Assembly: GCA_002393195.1 (NCBI GenBank)
Contig: DGIK01000105.1
Span: 62,126-82,601 of the forward strand
Length of the DNA: 20,476 nucleotides
DNA from: Bacteroidales bacterium UBA3824
Lineage (GTDB): Bacteria > Bacteroidota > Bacteroidia > Bacteroidales > UBA3824
Direction of reading: 5' to 3'
Positions 1 through 8,315 of this stretch are shown piece by piece. The translations under genes were made by a program, and so were the position numbers. The notes under the pieces were generated by a model that had not been told where the DNA came from, did not search any database, and saw only the letters and a list, made by a program, of their open reading frames with translations. Position 1 is the stretch's first letter; every line of letters starts with the position of its first letter.

Positions 1-49
1 AGAAAAGGATACAGAAAACGAAAAGTCAAGAAGTAGTTTCCCCCCTACC

Positions 50-2866
50 CTACCTGAACGTCACCGACAACTTAACTCCGAAATTGGCGGGCGCACCTGC
101 CACGAATGTCGGGAAACCGATAGTTTCGCCAGCGTTGCCGGCGTCTATGAGATATTCGGTGTCGGTGATGTTTTTGCCCCACAAGCCAAAATCGTATGAC
201 AAGCGTCGTTTGGAAAACTTGACGCCGAGTGTCGCATTTACGATGCCGCAACCGTCCTGCGAGATGTCTTCCTTGTTGCTGTCTTCAAAATAATGCTTGC
301 TCTTGTAAGTGTAATTTGGGCGGAAATACAACGTGCATTTGCTCTTGATGGGAAACTCGAAATCCGCTCCAAAATCTATCGCGTGGTCAGGCGCAAGGCG
401 GAAACTATGTCCGGCGAGTTCGAGCGGGTTGCCGTCCTCGTCCTTGTCGGCGAATTTGCCGTTGAAGTATGTATAATCGCCAAACAACGTTACAAAACGC
501 TTGCAATAATATTTCAGCGACAATTCCGCGCCGTAACAATTGGCGATGCCCTTGTCGTTGTTGATGTATTCGAGCGCACCATTTTCGGCGGTATTGGCGG
601 CACTACTCTGAAAATGTTGCCACTTATAATAATATGCCGCCGCAGCATACGAGAGCGTGTTTTTGAAGATATTGCCCTTGATGCCAAATTCATAACTGAA
701 AATCTCCTCGGGGCGGAGGCGGATGGGCTTGTCGGGTGTATAATTGAAATACACAACACCCGGTCGCCGTCCCTTGGCAACCGACAGATAGACGTTGTTG
801 AACCTATCGAGCATATAATTGAATACTACACGACCCACCCACGAAAAATTGTCGTCGTCAATCCAATAGGTCTTGCCGCCAGAATTTTTATAAACCATAT
901 ATCCAACTATCGGCGCAGTCATCGAATTGGATTCATAACCAGTTTTTTGCCTTTCGTAAGTAGTTCTAAGACCGAGAGTTAGGTATAGTTTTTTAACAAT
1001 ATTCCACGTAACATCGGCGAAAATGTCGGTCTCAAAATTGTGCGTATAGTTGGAATGGCTCTCAATGTAATCCCTCTCCAATTGGATGTTGGAAAGCGGC
1101 TTCAAATCCGACAGTCCGCTCTCAATATCCATCGCGCCCACAACCTGTTCGGCGGTCATTCCATTGAGGAGCATCGCGATTTCGGGCTTGGCTTTAATCA
1201 CGGCGTCCAACGTATTTAACAAGACGCCTTGCACGGTGTTGCGGGTGTCGGTGAAAAAATCGGGAGTATTGCTCCATTCGTTGCCTTGAAACCACGTGTC
1301 GAGATTTTCAGCCATTGCCGATTCTATCTGACTGCACACCGCCGCGCTAAATTCATCAAGATTTTGCGAAATCAGGTCGGCGTATTCGGCTGGATATTGC
1401 GACACCAACTGTTGCTTGAAGGCTTCGATGCCGCCTTGCACGCCCGTGGAAACCTGCGTAGGAAGATTTTGGAGCGATGCCTTGATGGACGGTGCCACAC
1501 TCGACGGAAACAAGATTCCGAGGTCGGTGTGTATGTTCATATAATGTTCGCAATACTCGTACAGCGCGCCCATTCCCACAAAACCCGACAATCGCGAGCC
1601 GCGCCGCCAGTTGAGCCTGAACTCCTCGCTAAACTGCATCTGTTTAGCCATTTCGCGGGCTTCGAGCAAGTAGAGATACGTGCCATCGCCATCAAAATAT
1701 TCGTCGGCGTATGCACCACGTGCGCCCAAATTGTTGGTGATATAGAGCCGGTCGTTGATTTTGCGCTCAAATTCCACCGTTGCGCCGCCGAGTTGACGCA
1801 CAAGACCGAGATCTGTGCCTTTGTTGAGGTAAGCATCGGAGAATGGCGAAGTGTCGCCGCCAATGGGCGCAATTTTTTTTGACTTGAAACTAACGCCGGG
1901 CGCATCGTCCATCTGAAAATCGAGAATGAGACTGAGCGACGAAACATCGTTGTTGCGGATGCTGAGGGTGTTGCGGATTGCAAATGCATTCTTGCCGTTG
2001 AGACGACCGCCAGCGAGATTTTTGATGTAGCCGTCGTGATAATCATAACTAAAAGCAAGCCTGTCGGCGACCTTTTCGCTGATTGGCAAATTGACATAAC
2101 CCTGTGCGCCGCGCTGATTGTAGCCGCCATAATTGAGCCTCAAATTTGCCGAAAACATATTCACGGGATGCTTGGTGATGAAATGAACCGCGCCAATCTC
2201 CGCACCACGTCCAAAAAGCGTTCCTTGCGGGCCTTTGACGACCTCAATACGCTCAATGTCAAATGGTTCCAATGCCGAAACCTGTTCCCTCGACACGGAA
2301 ATATTATTCAAGAACACAGAAATCCTCGGCTGAAAAAAACTCTCCATACCATCGGACGTAACGCCACGAATGGAATATCCAGCCTTGTTTTGACCTTGGA
2401 TGATGTTGTTGAATCCTGATACATAACCACTTATCTCGTCTATCTGCGTCGCGTAGAGTTCGTCGAGGCGGTTTTGGTCAAATGCCGTAATCGCTATCGG
2501 CACTTCGAGGCTCGACTGCAATCTCTTTTGGGTACTTACCACAATCACTTCCACAGCCTTGATGCCCTCTGCCTCAAAATAAACATCGTGATTGGAATCC
2601 GTTGGCAAAAAATTTTGGCTTACAAAACCGACATAGCGCACCTCGATAGAGTCGTTTGCGTGTTCCGGGGGAATTGTGAGCGAATACGAGCCGTTGGATT
2701 TGGAAAGCGTCATTATGGGCGTGCCTTTCACCGAGATAGACGCGCCGATGAGCGGCTGGTGGTTGTTGTCATACACCATTCCCGTAATTGTTTTTTGGGA
2801 AAATGCAACACCAGCCGTCGCCGTCAGTATGATTGAGAATAATATTTTGATTAACAATCGGTTCAT
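50..2866 (-). CDS. TonB-dependent outer-membrane receptor with N-terminal carboxypeptidase-regulatory-like domain
   Basis: 938 aa. Outer-membrane active transporter energised by TonB; substrate unknown. Residues 1-23 form a signal peptide (cut near AFS-Q). Residues about 25-105 look like the beta-sandwich CarboxypepD_reg-like domain common in Bacteroidota receptors. A TonB-box-like stretch (VEVIVVS) lies near 105-111. The plug follows, with the conserved KGPQGTLFGR at 211-220, then a 22-strand-type barrel ending in the aromatic-rich SVTFR terminus. The style (STQKR...VPIAITAF) resembles iron-complex or FyuA-like receptors more than SusC, and no SusD gene is adjacent. Odd point: residues about 455-605 are a helix-rich, polar insertion within the barrel, probably an extracellular loop. 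It is the last gene of a three-gene run, 35 bases after the phosphatase gene, with no promoter seen in the gap. Family call is firm; substrate is not predictable. Confidence 0.93.
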   Translation of the reverse strand: MNRLLIKILFSIILTATAGVAFSQKTITGMVYDNNHQPLIGASISVKGTPIMTLSKSNGSYSLTIPPEHANDSIEVRYVGFVSQNFLPTDSNHDVYFEAEGIKAVEVIVVSTQKRLQSSLEVPIAITAFDQNRLDELYATQIDEISGYVSGFNNIIQGQNKAGYSIRGVTSDGMESFFQPRISVFLNNISVSREQVSALEPFDIERIEVVKGPQGTLFGRGAEIGAVHFITKHPVNMFSANLRLNYGGYNQRGAQGYVNLPISEKVADRLAFSYDYHDGYIKNLAGGRLNGKNAFAIRNTLSIRNNDVSSLSLILDFQMDDAPGVSFKSKKIAPIGGDTSPFSDAYLNKGTDLGLVRQLGGATVEFERKINDRLYITNNLGARGAYADEYFDGDGTYLYLLEAREMAKQMQFSEEFRLNWRRGSRLSGFVGMGALYEYCEHYMNIHTDLGILFPSSVAPSIKASLQNLPTQVSTGVQGGIEAFKQQLVSQYPAEYADLISQNLDEFSAAVCSQIESAMAENLDTWFQGNEWSNTPDFFTDTRNTVQGVLLNTLDAVIKAKPEIAMLLNGMTAEQVVGAMDIESGLSDLKPLSNIQLERDYIESHSNYTHNFETDIFADVTWNIVKKLYLTLGLRTTYERQKTGYESNSMTAPIVGYMVYKNSGGKTYWIDDDNFSWVGRVVFNYMLDRFNNVYLSVAKGRRPGVVYFNYTPDKPIRLRPEEIFSYEFGIKGNIFKNTLSYAAAAYYYKWQHFQSSAANTAENGALEYINNDKGIANCYGAELSLKYYCKRFVTLFGDYTYFNGKFADKDEDGNPLELAGHSFRLAPDHAIDFGADFEFPIKSKCTLYFRPNYTYKSKHYFEDSNKEDISQDGCGIVNATLGVKFSKRRLSYDFGLWGKNITDTEYLIDAGNAGETIGFPTFVAGAPANFGVKLSVTFR

Positions 2867-2901
2867 AGTCGTTTTTTGTATTTGTGATTAACAAAACACC
2901 G

Positions 2902-5646
2902 TTACAAAATCTTCAAGCCCATCACGATGATGTCGTCGAGTTGTCGATATTGATCTCCAATCCACTTTTCGTGGGTCTCCTTCACCGTGTCGCACTGTTT
3001 CTGCATAGGCAGGGAGTTGATGTCTAATAGCAACTGGTAAAAATTGGCGAAAAGGAATTTTCTGCCGTCCGACCCGCCAAACTGGTCGATGTAGCCGTCG
3101 GAGGTGAGATAGATGGCATCGCCGTGGCGAAGACGGGCGGTCTTGGATGTAAACCTCCTGTCGTCGCCAAGATAAACGCCGATTGGCATCCTGTCTGCCG
3201 GCAATATTTGCAGTCTCAGAAATCCGTCGGGCGTCTCCTTCAATTGTTCTTTCTTTTCCAAATTTTGACGCGCAAGGTCTTCCTCGTCCTTGGAATAGTG
3301 GGTTACGATGTAGCCGTTGTTGTTGGCACCGGCAAATTCCACGGTCATATTGGCGGTGTCTATCTTTACGAGCGACAGATCCATACCGTCCTTGTTTTTG
3401 GCGTAGATGCTGTCTTGATGTAGAGCCTTCTTCACCTCGTCGCGCATATCGTTGAGAATCTGCGCCGGGTCAAAAATCCGCCTTTCGCTCACAATTTTAT
3501 TGAACAGCGACACGCCCAACATACTCATAAATGCGCCCGGCACGCCGTGTCCCGTGCAGTCGGCAGCCACGGCAAAAATGGTGTCGCCCTCGTGATAAAA
3601 CCAATAATAATCGCCGCTTACAATCTCCTTGGGGCGGTAGAATAAGAAATACTCGATATTGTAATCTTCCAAGAAGTCGGGCATCGGACATACAGCCTGT
3701 TGTATGCGCTGAGCATATACTATACTGTCGGTGATGGACTTGTTTTTTGCCTCGATGATGCCCTTTTGCTTAGAGAGTTCCTCGTTGATGTTCATAATCT
3801 CATCGTTAGCCATTTGGAGGTTCTCTTTCTGAATCATAATTTCCTCGTTCTTGTGCATCAGGTCGGCATTTTTGGAAACGATTTCCTCCTTCTGGGCTTT
3901 GAGGAGATTGTTTTTCTTGTGGACGATGATGAAGAAAACGACGAACACACCGAGCATCACGCCAAACAAGGCGACGATAGAGATTAATTTTTGTTTTTCA
4001 TTTTTTTCGTTCTGCAATTCGAGAGCCTGACGCTGTTTTTCGTTTTCCAAATCACTGATAGCCCGCGCGTTCTCCATCTCTTTGTTTCGCTGTTCGGCGA
4101 GTTTGCGGGCAGAATCGGCTTGTTCGGCTCTTAGTTTGTCGATTTCGCTCTGACGGAGCAACGCTTCTGTTTGTTGTTTAGCCAAGCGAAGATCTTGCTC
4201 CGCCGCCTCTTGCCTCAATCGTCTGTTTTCGATGTCTTTTTGGAGGAGTTCGTTTTCCTGTTTGCGTTGTTCGGCGAGGAGTTCGAGTTGCTTGTGGGTG
4301 AGTTCGTTGAGTTCGTTTTCAACTATTTCTTCCGAATAGTGCTGCGATGTCTCGTCGAGTTTGTCGAGGTCTTCGGCAAGTTCACGGTTGTTGATGGTCT
4401 GTTGGAGTTGTACAGAATCGCGGATGCTGAGGTATTTTTGGTAAACACCCAACGCCTCGTCGTATTCGCCCTTTGCCTGCAACAACTGGTTGAGAGTCTG
4501 GTATGCGTCGAGTTTGAGTTGTGGGTCGTTGGTAGATTCGGCGGCTTTCACAGCCTCGTTGCAGTAGATGGTGGCGTTATGGAGGTCTCGGTCTTTGAGG
4601 TACAGGAGAGCCATAATGTTGCAAATCTGCGAATACTCAGCCAATTGGTTGTTTTTGAGGCGGAGGTCGGCGGCTTTGTCGAGGTAAACATAACACTCCT
4701 TGGTATTGCCCAAATTTTGATAACAAAGTCCAATGTTGCTGTACGTGCCGGCAAGAAGGTCGTCAGATACATTGCCATTGATATCCAAATCGCTGATTTG
4801 CTTGAAAATCTTCACAGCGTCCATCGGCTTGCCGCTCATTGTCTGGCAGTAGGCGATGTTGTTGAGGGCGTTGACGGCAGACGGTGTGTCGCCATCTTCC
4901 GCACACATATCATACAAGGAATAATTGATGTCCAGTGCCTTGTCGTATTGTTTTATTTTTTGGTAAATGTCGGCAAGACGCTTCATATATTGTTTTTCGG
5001 CTTCGTGGTCGCCGTCTCGTTGACTAAACGAAAGCAAATCGCGGTAATATCTCGCCGCGCCTTCATAATTACCTGTCAAATAAGTGCATACGGCAAGATG
5101 ATTGGTGTTTTGCTTTATCTTTTCGGGTTCGTTTTCCTTCTTGTAGGTATCGAGAGCCTGCGAAAAAAAGTCGGCGGCACGGCTGTAATGTCGGCGACCA
5201 AAATACAACAGACCCATTTCTGTGTCGATGTCGGCAATGGCAATCGTGCCCTCTTTGGTTTTCTTGTCGAGTACAGACTTGGCTGCAATGTAATAATACA
5301 ATGCCACTTCCGTCTCGTTGATTTTGTAGTTGGTACGCGCCAAAAGGAGGTCGTCTTCATAAATGAGATTTTTTAGGTCTTTCAATCGGGCGTTTGTAAG
5401 CGACTTTTCGGCATAAGTGATGGACTTTTCGTATTGTTCGGCGGCGAGGTACTTGTAAGCCGCCTGATTGTACATAGAAGCCAATTGAGCCGTATCGTGT
5501 ACGCCATGTGCCGCATCAACAATGCTATCAGCCTGACGCAAAATATCATCCGTGGTCTGCGCATTGAGCCACTGACTCGCACAAACCATCACCGTGATTA
5601 ATAATATTTTTGTCAAACGTTGTAACATTGTTAATCGTTTAATCAT
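2902..5646 (-). CDS. TPR-repeat SpoIIE/PP2C-family serine phosphatase, membrane-anchored
   Basis: 914 aa signalling phosphatase. Order: signal peptide (about 1-29, cut near LNA-Q); about nine TPR repeats (about 55-420), expected in the periplasm; a long charged coiled coil (about 425-550, rich in E, K, Q); a transmembrane helix (about 554-577, starting LISIVALFG); a second coiled coil (about 580-650); and a cytoplasmic SpoIIE/PP2C domain (about 655-914). Metal-binding motifs are visible: VSGDYYW (D679) and ADCTGHGVPGAF (D696). Related SpoIIE phosphatases dephosphorylate STAS-domain anti-sigma antagonists in partner-switching systems; the target here is unknown and no STAS or anti-sigma gene is in view. 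It begins 17 bases after the upstream receptor and ends 35 bases before the next, so co-transcription with both is likely. An in-frame ATG at codon 7 is an alternative start. Confidence 0.93.
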   Translation of the reverse strand: MIKRLTMLQRLTKILLITVMVCASQWLNAQTTDDILRQADSIVDAAHGVHDTAQLASMYNQAAYKYLAAEQYEKSITYAEKSLTNARLKDLKNLIYEDDLLLARTNYKINETEVALYYYIAAKSVLDKKTKEGTIAIADIDTEMGLLYFGRRHYSRAADFFSQALDTYKKENEPEKIKQNTNHLAVCTYLTGNYEGAARYYRDLLSFSQRDGDHEAEKQYMKRLADIYQKIKQYDKALDINYSLYDMCAEDGDTPSAVNALNNIAYCQTMSGKPMDAVKIFKQISDLDINGNVSDDLLAGTYSNIGLCYQNLGNTKECYVYLDKAADLRLKNNQLAEYSQICNIMALLYLKDRDLHNATIYCNEAVKAAESTNDPQLKLDAYQTLNQLLQAKGEYDEALGVYQKYLSIRDSVQLQQTINNRELAEDLDKLDETSQHYSEEIVENELNELTHKQLELLAEQRKQENELLQKDIENRRLRQEAAEQDLRLAKQQTEALLRQSEIDKLRAEQADSARKLAEQRNKEMENARAISDLENEKQRQALELQNEKNEKQKLISIVALFGVMLGVFVVFFIIVHKKNNLLKAQKEEIVSKNADLMHKNEEIMIQKENLQMANDEIMNINEELSKQKGIIEAKNKSITDSIVYAQRIQQAVCPMPDFLEDYNIEYFLFYRPKEIVSGDYYWFYHEGDTIFAVAADCTGHGVPGAFMSMLGVSLFNKIVSERRIFDPAQILNDMRDEVKKALHQDSIYAKNKDGMDLSLVKIDTANMTVEFAGANNNGYIVTHYSKDEEDLARQNLEKKEQLKETPDGFLRLQILPADRMPIGVYLGDDRRFTSKTARLRHGDAIYLTSDGYIDQFGGSDGRKFLFANFYQLLLDINSLPMQKQCDTVKETHEKWIGDQYRQLDDIIVMGLKIL

Positions 5647-5663
5647 TCCTCAACAAATCGTTC

Positions 5664-8108
5664 CTACTTGAACTCATACGTCAGTATAAACCTGATGGTT
5701 CGCAATAGTTGCGGATTGTAGGGCAAATCTACGTCCATATCTTTAACGTCGATTCCACCGTATTGTGTATTGAAAACGTTGTTGACTTTTATAGAACCGG
5801 AAAGATATTTTCCGATTTTGAGTGTGAACATAAGGTCGAGGTTGTAGTATGGTGTTGACCAGAAATACTGGTTGTCGTTGCCACGGTAATATTTGCGCGC
5901 CCACTTGCTGCAATAGACGTTTTCAATGCTGAAATGCATTAATTTTAGCACGTCGAAATCCAATGCCAACTGCGCCATATATTTGGGAGTTTGGCGGATG
6001 TATTTGATATGGTCGATGGATGTTGCCTGCGCATTGTCGCCGTAGATATTTTCGCCGCCGGTGGATAGAGTCAGCGCGCCCCTTACATTAAGGTGCATCG
6101 GCTGTACGCAATCTCTCAACACGGCAATCAACTGGTAGCCACGGAGTTTCACTTCCGCATCCTTTTGCGTTATGTATGTGCGAGTGTTGGTGTAATCTTC
6201 GGCGTCTTCGTCCCTGACAATTGCATTTGGCAGCGACGGGTCGAGCGGACACCAATCGCGCACCAACGGATTTTTGATGCGGTTGGTGTAAGCCACAACC
6301 TCCATATAATTAGTATTAGTGAAATAATACCTAAGCCCAAACTCCGTGGAGGCAATCTTTTCCGTGCCGAGTTTTTTGGCGGGCGTCTGATGGTAGGCGA
6401 TGAGAATGGTGTCGATAGGCGGCGCACCCATCAACCCGCGTATCGTATTGAGTGTAATCGAGGCGTCCACAGCCGTAGTGCCATACAACTGTTGAGCCGC
6501 CGGAATCTTGTAGGCGTATCCACGCGAGGCGCGGAATGTAAGGCGGTCGTTGATTTTCACAAGTCCCGCAATCCTTGGCGTTACAAAACTGCCAAACAAC
6601 GTATTGTAATCGTACCTTGCGCCGCCGGTGAGCGACAGCCGTTTCCAATCGAAAACCACCTGACCGTATGCGCTCGTGGTGGAATACGTATATGGATAAA
6701 TGCCAAAATCGCCAAAGAGCGGGTCTTTATAATCGACCGTCTTGGCGAAACTCTTGTATGAATCAAAATCAAATTTATAAGGCGACTCGTTGGTGTAGGG
6801 CAATATGCCGCTGTATTGGTACGACAAGCCTGCCGATAGATTGAGATTTTTATAAGGTTGATACGTGATATTTTGCTCAAAACCGATGTCGTCGCCGGCT
6901 GAATAACCGTATTGAACGAGAGGCGAGTAAGTAACGTGGCGTTGCGAATTTTCGTCCATACGGTAACGCAGGTATTTTATAATGGTATTTAGGGACAATT
7001 GACCAAAATCCCAATCGCCCGCGACAGATGCCCGTATTATCTTTTCGCCCATCATATTGTCGGGGTCGGAATAATCAAAAAACATCGGCGTCATACCCAA
7101 CGCGGAAAAATCCTTGCGGTACAGATAGTTGTACGTCATTGTGATGTTTTGATATTTGAGTTCGATGCCGGTCTGCGCCGCCTCCTGCGAGATTTTGGCA
7201 ATATCGGGATACTGCGCATCGCCGTGCCAGCCCGCGCTGTAACCCTCTATCTCCGTGAATTGGGTCAATTGGCTCATATACCGCAAGTTGCCGAGAAATT
7301 CGGACGTTATCTCCTTGGGCATCATCGAATGGACGTTGCCATCGGCATCCTTGTAAACAAACTTTTCCTCGCGCTGTTCAAAATAATTCCAACGGTTGTA
7401 GATGTCGTCCTTGTCATAATCCTTGACAGGCATATCGTCATAGCGGAGGTTGGTGCCGTAGATTGAATATTGAGCCACGTGCTTGCCCCTGCCAAACTTG
7501 CCGCCGATGCCAAAATCTATGTAATGATAGCCGCCCGGACCCGTGATGGCGGAGGCTGAGGCGGAAGTCTTGTCCAACTTGCGCTGTGTAACGATGTTGA
7601 TGACACCGCCACAAGCATCGTTGCCGTAGTTGGCGGCTGCGGGGCCATAAATGATTTCGATGCGCACCGCCTGACGGATTGGCAAATTTGCGCCCAAGGG
7701 CATTCCTGTTGGTGCCGACGGCTTGATGTCAACACCGTTGAGGAGGATTTTTGTGTAAGTATTGCCAATCATACCACGCTGCATAAACGCCTCGCCAAAG
7801 TCGCCCGAATGAGGCTGCGAAATCCTGATGCCCGGCACAGTTTTCAGTACGTCGCCAAGTGTAACGTACCCATTACGCACGATGTCGTCGTGTGAAATAA
7901 TATACACCGTCACAGGCAGTTCATCAACACTTTTGGAGCCACGACCCACAGAAATAAAAAGTTTGTCGTTTGTGGTAGTGTCATAGACGATGCTCGACTT
8001 GTCCAATAGTTCGCGTATGTTGATAGGAAGGGTATCCGTCTGCGAATACACGCCAAACGGCATTGCAAACAGGATTATTAACAACATCATACGCAACTTG
8101 TTCGCCAT
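5664..8108 (-). CDS. TonB-dependent outer-membrane receptor (CirA/FepA-like plug-barrel type)
   Basis: 814 aa. Residues 1-22 are a signal peptide (ending VYS-Q). There is no CarboxypepD_reg-like domain. The plug spans about 60-175, with the typical lines LGDVLKTVPGIRI and YGPAAANYGNDACGGVINI (154-172), followed by a beta barrel rich in alternating aromatic and polar residues and ending in FILTYEFK. The layout is that of siderophore, cobalamin or metal-complex receptors rather than SusC; the ligand cannot be read from sequence. It is the first gene of a co-directional run (receptor, SpoIIE phosphatase, receptor) and has a Bacteroidota -7 box 27 bases upstream of the start codon. It is divergent from the GH43 gene, sharing a 207-bp AT-rich intergenic region. 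Family call is firm. Confidence 0.93.
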   Translation of the reverse strand: MANKLRMMLLIILFAMPFGVYSQTDTLPINIRELLDKSSIVYDTTTNDKLFISVGRGSKSVDELPVTVYIISHDDIVRNGYVTLGDVLKTVPGIRISQPHSGDFGEAFMQRGMIGNTYTKILLNGVDIKPSAPTGMPLGANLPIRQAVRIEIIYGPAAANYGNDACGGVINIVTQRKLDKTSASASAITGPGGYHYIDFGIGGKFGRGKHVAQYSIYGTNLRYDDMPVKDYDKDDIYNRWNYFEQREEKFVYKDADGNVHSMMPKEITSEFLGNLRYMSQLTQFTEIEGYSAGWHGDAQYPDIAKISQEAAQTGIELKYQNITMTYNYLYRKDFSALGMTPMFFDYSDPDNMMGEKIIRASVAGDWDFGQLSLNTIIKYLRYRMDENSQRHVTYSPLVQYGYSAGDDIGFEQNITYQPYKNLNLSAGLSYQYSGILPYTNESPYKFDFDSYKSFAKTVDYKDPLFGDFGIYPYTYSTTSAYGQVVFDWKRLSLTGGARYDYNTLFGSFVTPRIAGLVKINDRLTFRASRGYAYKIPAAQQLYGTTAVDASITLNTIRGLMGAPPIDTILIAYHQTPAKKLGTEKIASTEFGLRYYFTNTNYMEVVAYTNRIKNPLVRDWCPLDPSLPNAIVRDEDAEDYTNTRTYITQKDAEVKLRGYQLIAVLRDCVQPMHLNVRGALTLSTGGENIYGDNAQATSIDHIKYIRQTPKYMAQLALDFDVLKLMHFSIENVYCSKWARKYYRGNDNQYFWSTPYYNLDLMFTLKIGKYLSGSIKVNNVFNTQYGGIDVKDMDVDLPYNPQLLRTIRFILTYEFK

Positions 8109-8134
8109 ACAATATGCTTTAATATTATTTTGGT

Positions 8135-8142
8135 CAAAGATA
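8135..8142 (-). promoter_or_regulatory. -7 promoter box for the receptor/phosphatase/receptor operon
   Basis: CAAAGATA on the plus strand reads TATCTTTG on the minus strand, an exact match to the Bacteroidota -7 consensus TAnnTTTG, 27 bases before the start of the first receptor. No good -33 TTG or TTTG was found at the usual spacing, so the call rests on the -7 box and the position. The 207-bp divergent region (8109-8315) is otherwise AT-rich with no hairpin or ORF seen. Confidence 0.6.
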
Positions 8143-8270
8143 TAATAATTTTTTCAGAAAAATTGATGCCAAATGGAAAATAATACAACAAAAAACATAA
8201 AAAAAACATTTTCGTAACATTTCAGCAACATTATGATACAAAAACAAAAATGATTTTGCGAAAAAAACTC

Positions 8271-8278
8271 TAACTTTG
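8271..8278 (+). promoter_or_regulatory. -7 promoter box for the GH43 gene
   Basis: TAACTTTG matches TAnnTTTG exactly and lies 38 bases before the GH43 start codon, implying a 5' leader of roughly 30 bases. A TTTG at 8255-8258 is too close (12 bases) to be a standard -33 element, so no -33 is assigned. Confidence 0.6.
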
Positions 8279-8315
8279 TCCCACAAATTCATTGTAAAAT
8301 CTACACCAAATCCGT

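Noticed and set aside
1..49. Terminator or gene downstream of the first receptor
   Set aside because: The 49 bases contain no hairpin or recognisable coding segment.
4171..5376. Long plus-strand open frame opposite the TPR/coiled-coil region
   Set aside because: It is antisense to a gene with clear TPR and PP2C motifs; its composition reflects the complementary strand of biased codons.
8109..8315. Riboswitch or structured leader in the divergent intergenic region
   Set aside because: AT-rich with short predicted leaders of about 20-30 bases; no conserved structured element was recognised.
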